Shown in pieces: positions 30,610-42,400 of a DNA stretch of 64,000 bases. The DNA is from Trichinella spiralis. Taxonomy: Eukaryota > Nematoda > Enoplea > Trichinellida > Trichinellidae. Numbering within the stretch: the first letter of the stretch is position 1; each line of letters opens with the position of its first letter. The notes beneath the pieces were generated by a model. It did no database searches and had not been told where the DNA came from. It worked only from the letters and a program-made list of their open reading frames with translations. The DNA is taken from NCBI GenBank assembly GCA_000181795.3, contig CM012955.1:1708098-1772097 (forward strand), written 5' to 3'. A program made the position numbers and the translations under genes.

Positions 30610-32589
30610 ATGAGCTGGGTGCACTGCAACAATTGTATAGATTTGCCCGTAAAAGGCCGTGATAATTTTCTTTTAACTTCATGTGGTCATATTATTTGCA
30701 AATCTTGTATCAAAAAATGTAACTTTCTACGGTGAATTTTTATTTAAAATAAAATCGCAAGTAATTTTCTATTTGCAGGCAAAGAGAAGAAATGCATAAT
30801 TTGCAATCAGAATTGTGATGTGACGGAAATTAATCGAAATGTAATAATAATGCAGAATTATTTCTATATAAGTGAAAGAAAATTTTGTTTTAGTTGGAAT
30901 CGAGCGTTTTAAAATATTTCCTGAAACCACAGGACATAGTAAAAAGTCAAATGCGTGATTTAAGCCAAGTGAGAATAATTTAATATGGTTTGTTCAACTT
31001 ATTGAAGTACATTGTTAAACGAATGAATTTGAATAATAATTTATATTCAAAAAGTTTTATTATTTTAATAAAGTTTGTTGGAAAATTTGAAATATTTTCA
31101 GGTGATGGAATTTCAAGAATTTCATCGTAATTCACTTGTCAGTCATTGTAGGAAGTTGGTAAGCATGCATGTGGTATATTTATAGTATTATCTATCTATT
31201 TTAGATTAAAAATTTCCAAATGGTTAATGAAAAAATGAAAGTCGAATCGCAGAAAGTTATTTCTCTAGAAAAGTGAAACAACACGAGGATATTATCAAAT
31301 TATCTTTATCAGTTTATTTCTCTTAGATCGCTCAAAGAGTCATTATTGGAAAATCATCGACTGAAAAAAGAAATTGAATCTTTGAAAAATGAAGTTGCGT
31401 AAGTTTCCTGAAAAGATGATACTTTTTTTTTAATAAAAAGATTCTTAATTTCAGGCTGAAATCAGATTTTGTCTATAACAAGATTGCTACCCCGAGTTTG
31501 AACACATCCGGTGAGATTAACGTTTTTTTTTGCTTTATGTATTTCATAACAAGAAAAGGATGAATAATAAAACTTTGCTTATTATTTTATAAAATGAGTA
31601 ATATTTGTTTGTATAATTGTGTAAAAATTTATTTAAATTGAATTATATTAAAATTTTAAGCATCTCGGTTGTGTTTGGATTTTGTTGTTTTTCAATCGAT
31701 GCAAATGTAAATGGAATAATTTTCTTTTAGGTAAATCGCTTTACGTCCGATCTTCGTCACCAGTTGTAAGCCAATCTAGTGGTAGAGTTCAGTCTACAGT
31801 ATGATAATTCTTTTGTGCAATTAAATTAAAAGTTACAGTATTTAAAAATATTTATTTTTAGCTTGGTAAAAGAATTGCATTGCCTTGTATTCCAGGTTGA
31901 AATTTTCACGGTGAGAAATGTGCAGATGATTGTATTATATAATTAATTTTAGTCGTAAATTCTTGCTTGTCCTCAGTTGAATCACAGTCACTTACGACGC
32001 CGGATATTTTGAATGTCGAAAACAGTACTGTTAGTAAAAAGTAAATGAAGCGGTTTTGCATATTTGTCCGTTTTATACAGATCTTATTCAAGGCGAACAG
32101 ATAGCACGCAGAATCGAATTCCTGGAACTTTGACATCCGAGAATCAAAGTAGCTCAATATTATGTGAAAATAATCAGTCTCGTCGGTATGATATAAAGCG
32201 TTTATATTGTTGATATTTTCTCTATGATTTCATTATTATTTTGTTTGTTTTGTTTTCTACAAGAAGCGGTCTGGATTCACAGTATTTGCATTCTGTTGCT
32301 GATTCTCTTAAGGTAATCTGAAAATGTTGCATCATAATTTTCTATAAATTTCTCTTTAATATATATATTTGCTTTATTTTGATATATAAACTTGGTATGC
32401 AAATATTTTATTAAAATTCAATTATGCTTCAATTTGCCAAGTTTGAATTTGCAGTTGTATTTTATATTTTCATTAATTTTATATAATGTATTTACGTTTT
32501 AGCTTCCTTTTCCAATGCAATCTATTGGCAATTGTCAATTATGGTCAAGAAAAGCTCCTCGATTTAAGCCAAGCGGTCGTACTTTGTGA
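30610..32589 (+). CDS. RNF212: Meiotic RING-finger SUMO/ubiquitin ligase, RNF212/ZHP-3 type
   Basis: About 13 short exons, all phase-consistent, giving roughly 309 aa from ATG at 30610 to TGA at 32587-32589. Exons 1-2 make an N-terminal RING (CNNC, SCGHIICKSC, then KKCIICNQNC), placed as in RNF212, Zip3 and ZHP-3. Next come VLKYFLKP and VMEFQEFHRNSLVSHCRKL, matching the human LEFQEKHRKRLL region. A short coiled coil (LLENHRLKKEIESLKNEVA) and a Ser-rich tail ending SRKAPRFKPSGRTL complete it. The introns separating exons are mostly 45-110 nt. Members of this family bind the synaptonemal complex and stabilise crossover-designated recombination intermediates during meiosis, acting as SUMO or ubiquitin E3 ligases. 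Expression should therefore be germline. The layout is like ZHP-3; choosing among ZHP paralogues needs a tree. Confidence 0.88.
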
Positions 32590-33091
32590 ACAAGCACTTG
32601 TTTTAGTAGCAATTTAAAATGCAAAAGTGAGCAAATTGTTTCATTTATTATTATTTTTTTATTCAATACATGAAACTTATTGTTCATTCTAATGGGAATT
32701 ATCTTTCAAATTGTGTACAATTGTAGTTGTAAATATTTCATTTATATATTTATTTATTGTATTCAAAACTGCAGTAAAAAATCCATAAATGTAAATGTAT
32801 ATTATTTTCATAATCATAAAAACATTTTTCTATAAAAAGAAAAAGGTTAAATTGTATGTATGTATATATATATAGATAGATACAGCTTGTGTGCAGTGTA
32901 GGTTTTCATTTGTTAAAAATCTTCAAATTAGCTAGTTAGTGTTCAGCAATTTTCATTTTTGAAAATTTGTGGCCTTTCAGAGGACTGGTTTTGCATATTT
33001 TATTTTGCTCCAACATCGCTTTCTTCGGTGTGAAATTTCTTCGCTTGCTCTGCTTGTTGTTTGCCTTGCTTATTCAAATGAGCTTCAACTG
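32590..33091. other. Spacer between convergent RNF212-like and KCNQ genes
   Basis: About 500 nt, AT-rich, with 3' UTR sequence of both genes and a short TA/GATA tract at about 32860-32882. The plus-strand frame running into 33431 is the antisense of the KCNQ C-terminal exons. Nothing else was seen. Confidence 0.5.
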
Positions 33092-35695
33092 TCAAACGCT
33101 TTTTTGCGATGACAACTTTTGCTTTTTGTTTGCTTCCGCAGCTTTGGATTTCGCTTTGGCAGATTTCTTCTTCTGCACTTTCTGCGACGACGTGTTAACA
33201 ATGCAATTTATATCTTCTATAATTTTTTCACAGTCTTCCAATTTTCGATACAACAATGCTACCTTGAAATTTCACTTGGCAATTAATTCACTGTTGGCAC
33301 GATTAGGAAAATTAATAATACCTGATTTTCAAGTTGTGTCAGTCGAGAATTTACCGTTATCGGTTGACCCATCTGTTCGTCACTTTGATTCGGCTTACCG
33401 ATGCATTGTTCAATTCTGTATAGTGGAATAATTCTGTTTGAACAAAAGAAAAGTCCAACAAAAAAAAATGCTCACTTTCTTTGGATGCTTTTAATTTTCA
33501 GCATCATATTTAAATGACCCTGTGAATATTGTTCAATGATGTCTCGAACATCGTACAGTTCTCTGAGTTTCTGAAATGATCGACGACATTATATTGGCTT
33601 TCAAATTAAAATAACAATATTAACTCTTCCAATTAAACATCATGTAAAATATACAGGGGTTACCTGAAATTTTCGACAAGCAACCAAATATTTCATTTTG
33701 CACACAGCTAACGCGACATTTTTGAGAATTGTTGCTTGTCTAGAAATTAATTTTTATTCAAAAATGCTGATGAAATGTAATTTTGCAAAGTTCAATTTAT
33801 GGGAAGTTAATTTGAATAAGTTGAATTTCAAATTTGAACTTTTTTCTTTCAATTTTCCACGCTCACCTTGTTGAATCAGGTTCTGTAGGTGTATTGTAAA
33901 TAATTGAAGAATTGTGTTCATTTATTACGAAGTGATTGGTTGTATCGTTGGTTCGATTGTATTTGCGATCGAATTTTTTCCACGTTGCAGAACATTTTGC
34001 ATTCTTGGCCAGTGAATAACATTCCCACAGTCGCTGAAATGCAAATATTTTTCTGTATCATTTTCAAAAAGCAATAAATATATACTTGAATGAGAATAGC
34101 AGCGGCTGGTATTTGACGGTTGAAATGTTTTTGTCGATGATTTTGATGAACTTTCAACGCAAAGCCGGAGCCCAGGATGCCCTGAAATGTTTGAAAAAAC
34201 TATTCAGTGTGCATTTCAGCTTGCATTTTCACATACTGCGGGTAGTTGGAAGAAAGCCACCAAAGCAAGCGCTGATATGCACGTAATTGCTTTGCCGATC
34301 CACGTACGAGGCACCATATCACCGAAACCGATTGTAAAAAATGTTACCTAATAATAATATTAGCAAACAATTAAATTATCATTTGTTTCTTTTATCAATA
34401 TGAAAAGATAAATTTACAAAGGGCAAACAATTTTAAAATTATTCAAATTTTTCAGGCAATAATAATGATAATGATGATAATTTCTTGCTTGATGCTTTCA
34501 ATTCTGGTAAAAAGAAAGAAGACTGGATCACCACAGTTGACTTACCACACCCCACCACATCGCATCTGCATATGTTTTAAATGGAATATCATTTCCGGGA
34601 AGTTTGACGTCTTTTTCAGCCAAGAAAACAAAATAAGATCCAAATATAAGTCCAAGAACCGAAATGTAGACTGTTGTAACAAGTTCCTAAAATCGAAGCA
34701 GATTTTCGTCGAAATGTGCAAAAATTAAAGCGGCAAAATCATATATATATATACATTCCGGTGCATGTACACGACAGAGCCGAGAAGTCGCCAACTTCCA
34801 CACTGGCGATCAATGCGCAACAATTGCATGAGGTGGATAAATTGAAATCCTCTAAATGGAACATTGCGAGAATGTAAGTGATGTTAATTTTTGAATTTTG
34901 AAAAGAAAAAATTACCTGACAGCGGATGATTTTAATCGTGTTCCATCAGTGCCGAAAATTAACAAAGCCACGCTTGATACAATTGCGATAAGTTCTGCAA
35001 AATTCATCACGCGCAATTGGAATCATTTGTGTATTATTTAAATTTTGTTTTATGAAATAAGTATGATTGGAAGTTTAAAAATAAATTTGGAAATGTGGTT
35101 GTTTAAAATTTGTCGAATTATTTAAAAATTTTAGTTGCTTTTTAATCGAGCATTTGTTAACGAAAGTTTTATACCGACCAATTAGGCACATCGGTTTGCA
35201 TATGAAACGAAGTCTTCCCATTGGAAATGCGTACTGATATTTGCATCCTGCAGACCAAATTCGGATCAAATATTCGCCAATGAAAAAGGCCAGAAAAATT
35301 GATTCCTGCACATCCAATCAACAGTATACAATAGTAGTGAAAATTGAACAGTAAAAGAAAGGGAAAATAATTTGAAAAATTAATAAATACCACATATAAC
35401 AAAACTGGAGCGACAATCACGTACGACCAAATGGTAAGAGTGAAGCCGGTAACGATGAGCAAAAATCTAGAAAAGAAAAGAAGAATATTATAATCGAAAG
35501 ACAACGTTGAATGGAATATGAAGTGGAAGAAATTATTTTTTACACGAAAATGTGATAAGCGTGGCATTTCCAACCGACTGGCCTTTCGAGAAATGCAAAT
35601 ACACGACCCTGGCGAGCGACGGCAGATGGGCGGTGGTCGTTGTGGTTGAATTTGTCACTCTCCGGATCAGTGTTGGAATGTACAATATTGTTCAT
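33092..35695 (-). CDS. KCNQ: KCNQ (Kv7)-type potassium channel, divergent
   Basis: About 13 exons, phase-consistent, roughly 493 aa. Exon 1 (35695-35544) ends in the family signature [21 protein letters not shown]1 follows near 35460-35400. S2 and the linker come at 35308-35180 ([15 protein letters not shown], then [14 protein letters not shown]), S3 near 34995-34920, S4 near 34859-34760, S5 with the turret near 34690-34550 and pore-S6 near 34343-34217. The next exons give [20 protein letters not shown], the calmodulin-binding helix A ([11 protein letters not shown]), helix B ([20 protein letters not shown]), [19 protein letters not shown] and a helix-D coiled coil ([17 protein letters not shown]). 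Kv7 channels carry slow M-type or IKs-like currents that damp excitability. Odd points: the filter reads TIGFGD instead of TIGYGD, S4 reads [17 protein letters not shown] with two Arg positions replaced by Gln, and the N-terminus is short (about 50 residues). Family assignment is firm. Confidence 0.93.
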
Positions 35696-36599
35696 GCTTT
35701 GACCGGGTGAATTTTTTGAATACGCTCAACTGGAGATGATGGTCTTCTGGAATGATGGTTATCCTGAGCTGCGATCGAAAATACGCCAATATGATGAGAT
35801 GGAATTGTTGTGCAAAGTTTGAACAGAAGCAGAATGGCGATCATGTGTGCCAGGTTGCTGCTGCTTTTTGTGGAAGCTTGCACACGTGGATGTTGTTGCA
35901 CACGTCAGCAGCATTTTTGAACAGGTTTCACAATTGACAACATCATTATCATTATCACAACTGTATTTATCGTTTGGCAAATGTGCAGTGGAGGGGGGGG
36001 GCAGGGAGAAAAGAAAGAAATCGTGTTTACACAACTGGCAAATGTCGTTCCAAACTGACCGATGCAAATTTGAACTATAAAAGTAGCAGCCAGTACTACA
36101 GAATGCCCTTGTTTTGTTTCGTATACAGTATTTTATTTTTTGAAAAATAATGTATTCTATTTTACTTTAATTTTCAGCTAACTACAGATAAAGAACAAAT
36201 ATCATCACTACAACGCAATTGTTATTTTTATGTAAATTATTTTCTTTGACACAAGCACGTCATTTATATGCTCAATCGTTGTAAACAAATGTGAATTATA
36301 TTGAAAAAAAATTAATAAATAAAATAACAACTTACAAAAATTTGTTGTTCAAGTTTCTCCACTCGTATACAGTACTAATTGCCTTCAGTTGTACAATTGT
36401 CGTTCATTTCATCGTTGAAGTAACTTTATGCAAATATTTTCAACGAGGCCAATAAAAACAAATGTCGCCCTAATTTTTTTCGCGCTCGCGCCCGATTGAC
36501 GTTTCACTGACGAATACTGTTGCGACAATGAACGCATACGCTCTACAACGGTGTTGTGTTTTATCATATCTGACCAGCGGATCCGATGCACGACCATTA

Positions 36600-36630
<31 letters not shown>

Positions 36631-38166
36631 CATCATCATCATCATCATCATCGGCTAGATGAATGCAAATGTGATAAGCGAAATAACGGAAATGCTGAAT
36701 TGATTTGAATGAAGAGTGCGGTCGAATGTGCTCTGCTTGTTTGTTCGACAACACGGAAAACGGACAATTATGAAAAGCTGGCTCTTCAAACAGTAAGTGA
36801 ACTTTGATTATTTGAACCAATATGAGAAAACTGATCCCGCCATTTTGTTCATACTTTGATCTACTTTTCGAATTTCAATTTTGTTCAACGAAATTACAGT
36901 ACTCTTGTTGTTGTTGTTGTTGTTGGGCAATTATTAACATTTTATAAAATAGTAGGCAGATGAACGAAATAACAAAATTAGACGGAAATTAAAATCGAAT
37001 TGAATAATTTGTTGAAATAATTTTTCTACCGATGAATTTTATCATTTCAATCTTCTATCATTTCCATGCAAATCGTAGGTGACAATTTACACAGCAGTTG
37101 ATGCGCTTTGATTGACTTTCAATTTGCAAACTTGCTCCACTTTGAAATGGCACCAAACACGCAAGTGATATTTTTTTTCTTTCAAATACTCAAAATTGTC
37201 TGTCCAATTGGAGACAGTTGGCAGAATTGTTAGCCAAATATGAATGAATATGAACAACCGGTTTAATAATTTTGTTCAACTGCTTGCTTTCTTTTTAAAA
37301 AATGAAATATTTTTTACAATTATTTTGTCACTTTTAAATTTTCAACCTTTATCCGCTGCACTATGCGAAAAGAGAACCAAACGGTCGAATGGTGAAAGTG
37401 AAAACCTTAAAAATTTCCATTTGAAATTTTTATCAAATTGCAAAACTCACTCATTGCAGTTTCAATTAAATGCTACAATTTGGTGATAGGTCAGTTATTT
37501 CGAAAAAAAAATGTTTTTTTTCTCTTTCCATTTTCAAATAAAAATTCTACAATTATTACATTTTCAACATCATTAATTTCATGTATGAATGTGATGTATT
37601 GATTTTGCATCTTGGCAATGTTGAATTTTGGACGCTTGATGTTAATATTTCAAATTTGATTAGATAAGAATTCAATTACAGTATTTATAGGTCGCTAATG
37701 ATTTCATTCATTAATAATATTGCTGCTTTAATTTCGTGAATATGTCGTCTGAGATAGAATTTGCTTAAAAAATTTTGTTTTCTTTTCTGTGAAAAATACA
37801 TTATAAACTGATGTTCTGTTAATTTTAATTCATCAAGTTCAACCTTTCTGGCAGTCGATTCTTATTTCTTTTTGATATCAAAGTTATTTTTATCATTTAT
37901 TAATGTTGTGCTTTTTTGTGTCTTCAAATGTGCGATACATTAGTTTTGTTGTTGTTCAGTATTTTGTGGAAAATATTGTCTTTTGAAATTTATGCCGACA
38001 ATCTTCAAACTTTCCAAAAGTAGTAGTAGTAGTAGTAGTAGTAGCAGTAGACGTGCTAATTTATTATTAATAATAATAATAATGGATAACTAAATACAGC
38101 ACTACTAGAAATCGTTTCTGTTTCTACGGACATTTCAAAACTTATAGAAAGTAGTGTTTTCTGTTT
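35696..38166. other. KCNQ upstream region with microsatellites
   Basis: About 2.5 kb. The first few hundred bases are probably the KCNQ promoter and 5' UTR; a G-run lies near 35992-36003. Microsatellites are (ATT)n(ATC)n at 36595-36652, (TTG)n near 36907-36927, and (AGT)n at 38020-38050 followed by a TAA run. Frames over these repeats are low complexity. A weak ATG frame at 37244-37486 starts with a hydrophobic stretch but looks like chance. No gene I can support. Confidence 0.5.
36595..36652. repeat. (ATT)n(ATC)n microsatellite
   Basis: About nine ATT units pass directly into about nine ATC units, a compound trinucleotide tract upstream of KCNQ. On the minus strand it would read as Asn and Asp runs, but that frame has no other coding signs. 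Confidence 0.85.
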
Positions 38167-39433
38167 TCATTTTGAATTCAGCGGAAATAATCCAGGGACA
38201 GATACTTTGTCATTTGCCAAGCATTTGTAGACTTTGGCCTTGCGACGCCGATCATATTCAAACGGTAGACACGCTGTATTCACAGGACAGTGACACCTGA
38301 AATATTGAAAATTGTATATGAATAAATAACTTTTAGTTATATTTTTTTTGTAAATTTTTTCATTGTTGAATATTTCAATTTTTATTTTGAAATTTATTTG
38401 CACAAATATCTCAATTTACATAAGATAAAATCATATTTTGTTAAAAATTCATTTTTTCTTTACTTTTATGATTTTAAAAAGAACTTTTTTAGAACTAAAA
38501 ATATTCAACTAAAGTGAAATTTTATAATTATTCTATTGGATAAAATTAATATTTTTAAATAAATAAATAAATATATATATATACCAAGAAGGAATAACTT
38601 TATATTCTATCCCAAAATCGATCGTGTCTCTTCGTGGTATAATGAACTGACATGGCTCGGATGGATAGCACAATGGAACAGCTTCCATCATTTCACTTTC
38701 CGAAGGCGTAAGATTGTTTTCCTTAAAATTAATTGCATCGTACGGGTTACTGTGGAAAATGCAAATTTAAACATTATTTATTCAATGATAATGATTGATG
38801 CAATGGAACATCCATCAATCTTCATGCTCATCTGTATTACATTGAAATTGGACTGCTGTAAAATAAAAATAATGAAGAACTTTATTGTTATTTTTTTAAA
38901 ATTTAACTTAAAATCTCTTTTTGTAAGAAAAAGGGAAATTTACATTTTTCAATTACGATTTTGTATTCTATTATAATTATGATTCCTCTTTCTTTCTGAA
39001 TATGGGAAATGATTGAAATTAATTTATATTTTGATAATATCACATGAAATTTATGCGTGTAATTGAAAGAGAACTGATTTGTCAAATGATTTTTTTTGTA
39101 AATTATAGGAAAAATGAATTTAAAAATTGTATATTCATAAATTTTATTGAACTCTTTAAATTGAAGCATTCAGGGGGTGAATATGAAAAGTAGTTGTGCA
39201 TGATTTTCGAGCTTTGCATAATATACGTTTTCTCTTGGCAGCTGAACACAAAATGGATATAAATATTTGAGCATTATATTTGATAATTGAAAAGCGACTT
39301 TTTTGAATTATTTTTCAAAATTGAACAAGCAAAACTTTACCCTTGACTTGATGGTAATTCCAAACATTGAATGAACATTAAGCAGAAATAGTATCATTGT
39401 TGTTGTAAACGACATTGTGATCGTCATTCCCAT
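38167..39433 (-). CDS. Small secreted six-cysteine protein, family unknown
   Basis: Three exons by hand: 39433-39348, 38749-38585 and 38296-38167, totalling 381 nt (126 aa). Exon 1 encodes a signal peptide (MSFTTTMILFLLNVHSMFG). The mature protein has six cysteines in exons 2-3: LCYPSEPCQFIIPRRDTIDF, then WCHCPVNTACLPFEYDRRRK and VYKCLANDK. The pattern is C-x5-C, then C-x-C-x6-C with one last C about 17 residues on, which suggests three disulphides. The two 3' exons join in phase at good sites. The exon 1 donor (GTCAAG) is weaker than the neighbouring GTAAAG, which would put exon 2 out of frame, so the N-terminal join is less sure. I cannot place the family; a secreted inhibitor or growth-factor-like ligand is possible but unproven. 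No close neighbour gives context. Confidence 0.65.
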
Positions 39434-42400
39434 TTATGTTGTCGAGTGAGCAGATGTTGCGTTGGATTTCCTTTATAAAATTATACTTTATTAAATTTAT
39501 TTCCTTTAGACAATAAAAAAAACCATCGCGAATAACTGTTTTAAAATCAAAATAACACTATATATATATGCACATGTATACGCTTTTTAATAGTACTGTT
39601 GGATGGATTATGCATTTATAATTGAATGAACTTAGAATAAAGTCTCTGAATAATGCTTTTTTTACAATCAAACGTAACTTCTGTAATAATATGAAAAGTA
39701 TTAAACAATTCCATGTTGATTTTAAAGAATAGCAAATGAAATGTCCTGAATATAAAAATTTCAAAAGTTTCCCGTTAAATTAAGAACAAATACGGTTTTA
39801 GGATAAAATCGGTGAAAAGAAAAGAAAATGCATGTGCTTGCAATGGTGGTGATGGTGAATACAGTCAAACCTGTGATAGCAGACAAGTATGTGGAAATGT
39901 ATGAAATACAATTAAAGGAAAAGCATAGTGTACAGGTACTACATGTTGAAAAACGTTGATCTTATAAGCGGACGGTAAGAATTTCAAAAATGAAATAAAT
40001 GCTAGACAATCGCCTTGTTCATCGCTTTTTATAGTAAATTGAGGTGCTTTATCGACTTCCTGTTTTATTTCAGACTTTGAGAACCAATCCGCTTGAGACA
40101 AAAATGATTTTTCACATAATTATCTGATAGATGATGCTTGATTTGATGCACCTTTCTGCATCTCCTTATGAAAATTAAATTATTATGAAACATGGGCTTG
40201 CGTCATTTCAATTCATAGTGTTTCGCCCAGATAGATTGAGTGGCTGACAATTTCAGTTTTTCAAACCTACGCATTATTCTTATGCTTTGTTATGATATCT
40301 GCATGCTATTAATAATATAAAAGTAGTGCTCATATGTTAATTGCGTCAATCATCAAAAAATATCCAATGCTTTTGTAGTTAAAAGTCATGCTTCATCTAA
40401 TTATTTAGTTCACAATAAAATTAAAAGCACGCAGCAATCATTAACCAATAATCATTTAAGATGTTCTTTTTACAAATTTCAAAAAACACATATTAAAATT
40501 ATTGCGATGGTTACAGAAATGGCCAAATAAACATTAAGTTGGTTGTAAAATTTAGCTTTGAGCCATTATTATTGTCTTTAACATAAATATCACTTTGAAA
40601 GCGTGACTGAAGCCAAAATTTTCTGAATGGAACTTTTCGATGCGTATTGCATTTTTTATTTCATCATTAGTATTAGTATTAATATTTGATTTTCATCTTT
40701 ACACAACTATTAAATTATATGAATAATTTCATGTATTTTGTTTAGATTATGAGAAATTTAAGCTTTGTGAAGAAGTACAGTTGCTGAAGCTGAGTATGCT
40801 CAATTTATTGCAATTTTTTCTATTAAATGAACATAGCTAATAATTGCTATGTAAAATCTATCAATCTCTAATATTACTAACATTATAGATAACTTACATC
40901 CTCATGTTTTCTTTGGAGAATTTTTATGAAAAATCATTGTCATTTCAATGTCTGATCACATGAAGAATACAGCATGCAATATGTCAGTTATAAAAGACCA
41001 TCTACTATTACTTGACGTAAGTGATTTTTCTATTCTTATTCTCCTTCTTTTAGTGTTATGTCAAAATTTTTTAATATTTTACAAAGATGATAAAGTGATT
41101 ATTCTACTGATTTATGTTTGTAAATTGTGACATTTCAATTGTTTTTCATTTGATGATTTCAATGAATGATTGCTGCTTTTCTTTGAGTACAGTTTAATTT
41201 CCCGAACAATTCATCAAACGATTCTTTTATTATTTTATCAGCCTTATTGAATTTTGTTCTATTTAATGAATATTGAACAACAAACAGCTCATCAAAGTTT
41301 TCAGGCAAACAGATCACTTTTAGCAGTAGGTGACAAGCTTAATTTAGCAGCATGTAATATTATAGAAGTGTAATTGTATGGTAGTAGGTTATGGTTTAGA
41401 GAATGGTAGATGAATGAATATACTATGGTGAATATAATATAATATAATATAATATAATATAATAAGATGAAAATGAAGGCAATGATAATTTGCAAATGAA
41501 GTGAACGAAAGACTACGTTAGCGAGTGCATATTTAAAATTTTGTTTGGTCGGGCGGAAGTACTTTTTATTATTTATTAAACAACAGTGATATCATCAGTG
41601 TGCTATATTAGTTACATTTCACTAACCGTTGATTGTGTATGCACCATTGAATTTGTGTTGAAAAAGTGTTCCAATCATTGAAAATGCTTCGCAAATATTC
41701 TGACATTTGAATGTAATTCAATCTTTTCTTATTCTTTGCTTTTCTTGTAATCTTGAATTATTAGATAGCAGAGAAGATGCAATCGTAAGAAATAGCACAA
41801 CCATATGAAAATATTCTAAAAGTAGCAAACATTAAATTAAATCACTTATTCTGCTCATGTCATCAATTTCATCATAAAATCTAAAGCATGAATCTGGTAA
41901 AAATGAAAAGTTGAATGAACTGCTCAAATTACAAAAATACATTATACTACTACCACTACTAATACTAATAATAATACTTTAGTGATTGTATTACATTTTT
42001 TATAGTATAATTTAAAGTTTTCACATTTAATAATGGTTAAAAAGTAATATAATTTACCGGCAATGTATGCTATGAAATTGTTTGTTGTTGTGCTAGTTAT
42101 TTAGATAGAATTGAAAGGTAATTTCAATCTGAGAGGAAGGGTAGTTGGTTGTCATACTGATTAGATAAAGGTCATGTGGGTTTTCAAATGTTACTTTCTT
42201 ATTTACATTGTATCAAATTATTTTGCCTCAAAATGTTATATATATATATGTATATGTATTTAATAATTTGCGACTGTAAGCTATTTTTGAAGGTTGATTG
42301 AACCGTTTGGTTGGATGAAATGATTTTTGATTGAAAATATGATCAAAATTTAAATTCAGTATTGATGCTTTGCTTGAAGAGGAAGTTTGATTTTCTGCTC

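Noticed and set aside
32967-33431. 154-codon plus-strand frame rich in Phe and Leu
   Set aside because: No ATG at its start, and it is exactly antisense to the last KCNQ exons, whose helix-D coiled coil is family-typical.
36409-36820. Minus-strand frames with Asp/Asn runs
   Set aside because: Produced by the (ATT)n(ATC)n microsatellite.
37244-37486. 80-codon ATG frame with a hydrophobic start that could be a signal peptide
   Set aside because: Very AT-driven composition, no cysteine pattern or splice partner, and position in a low-complexity region. Chance is the simpler reading.
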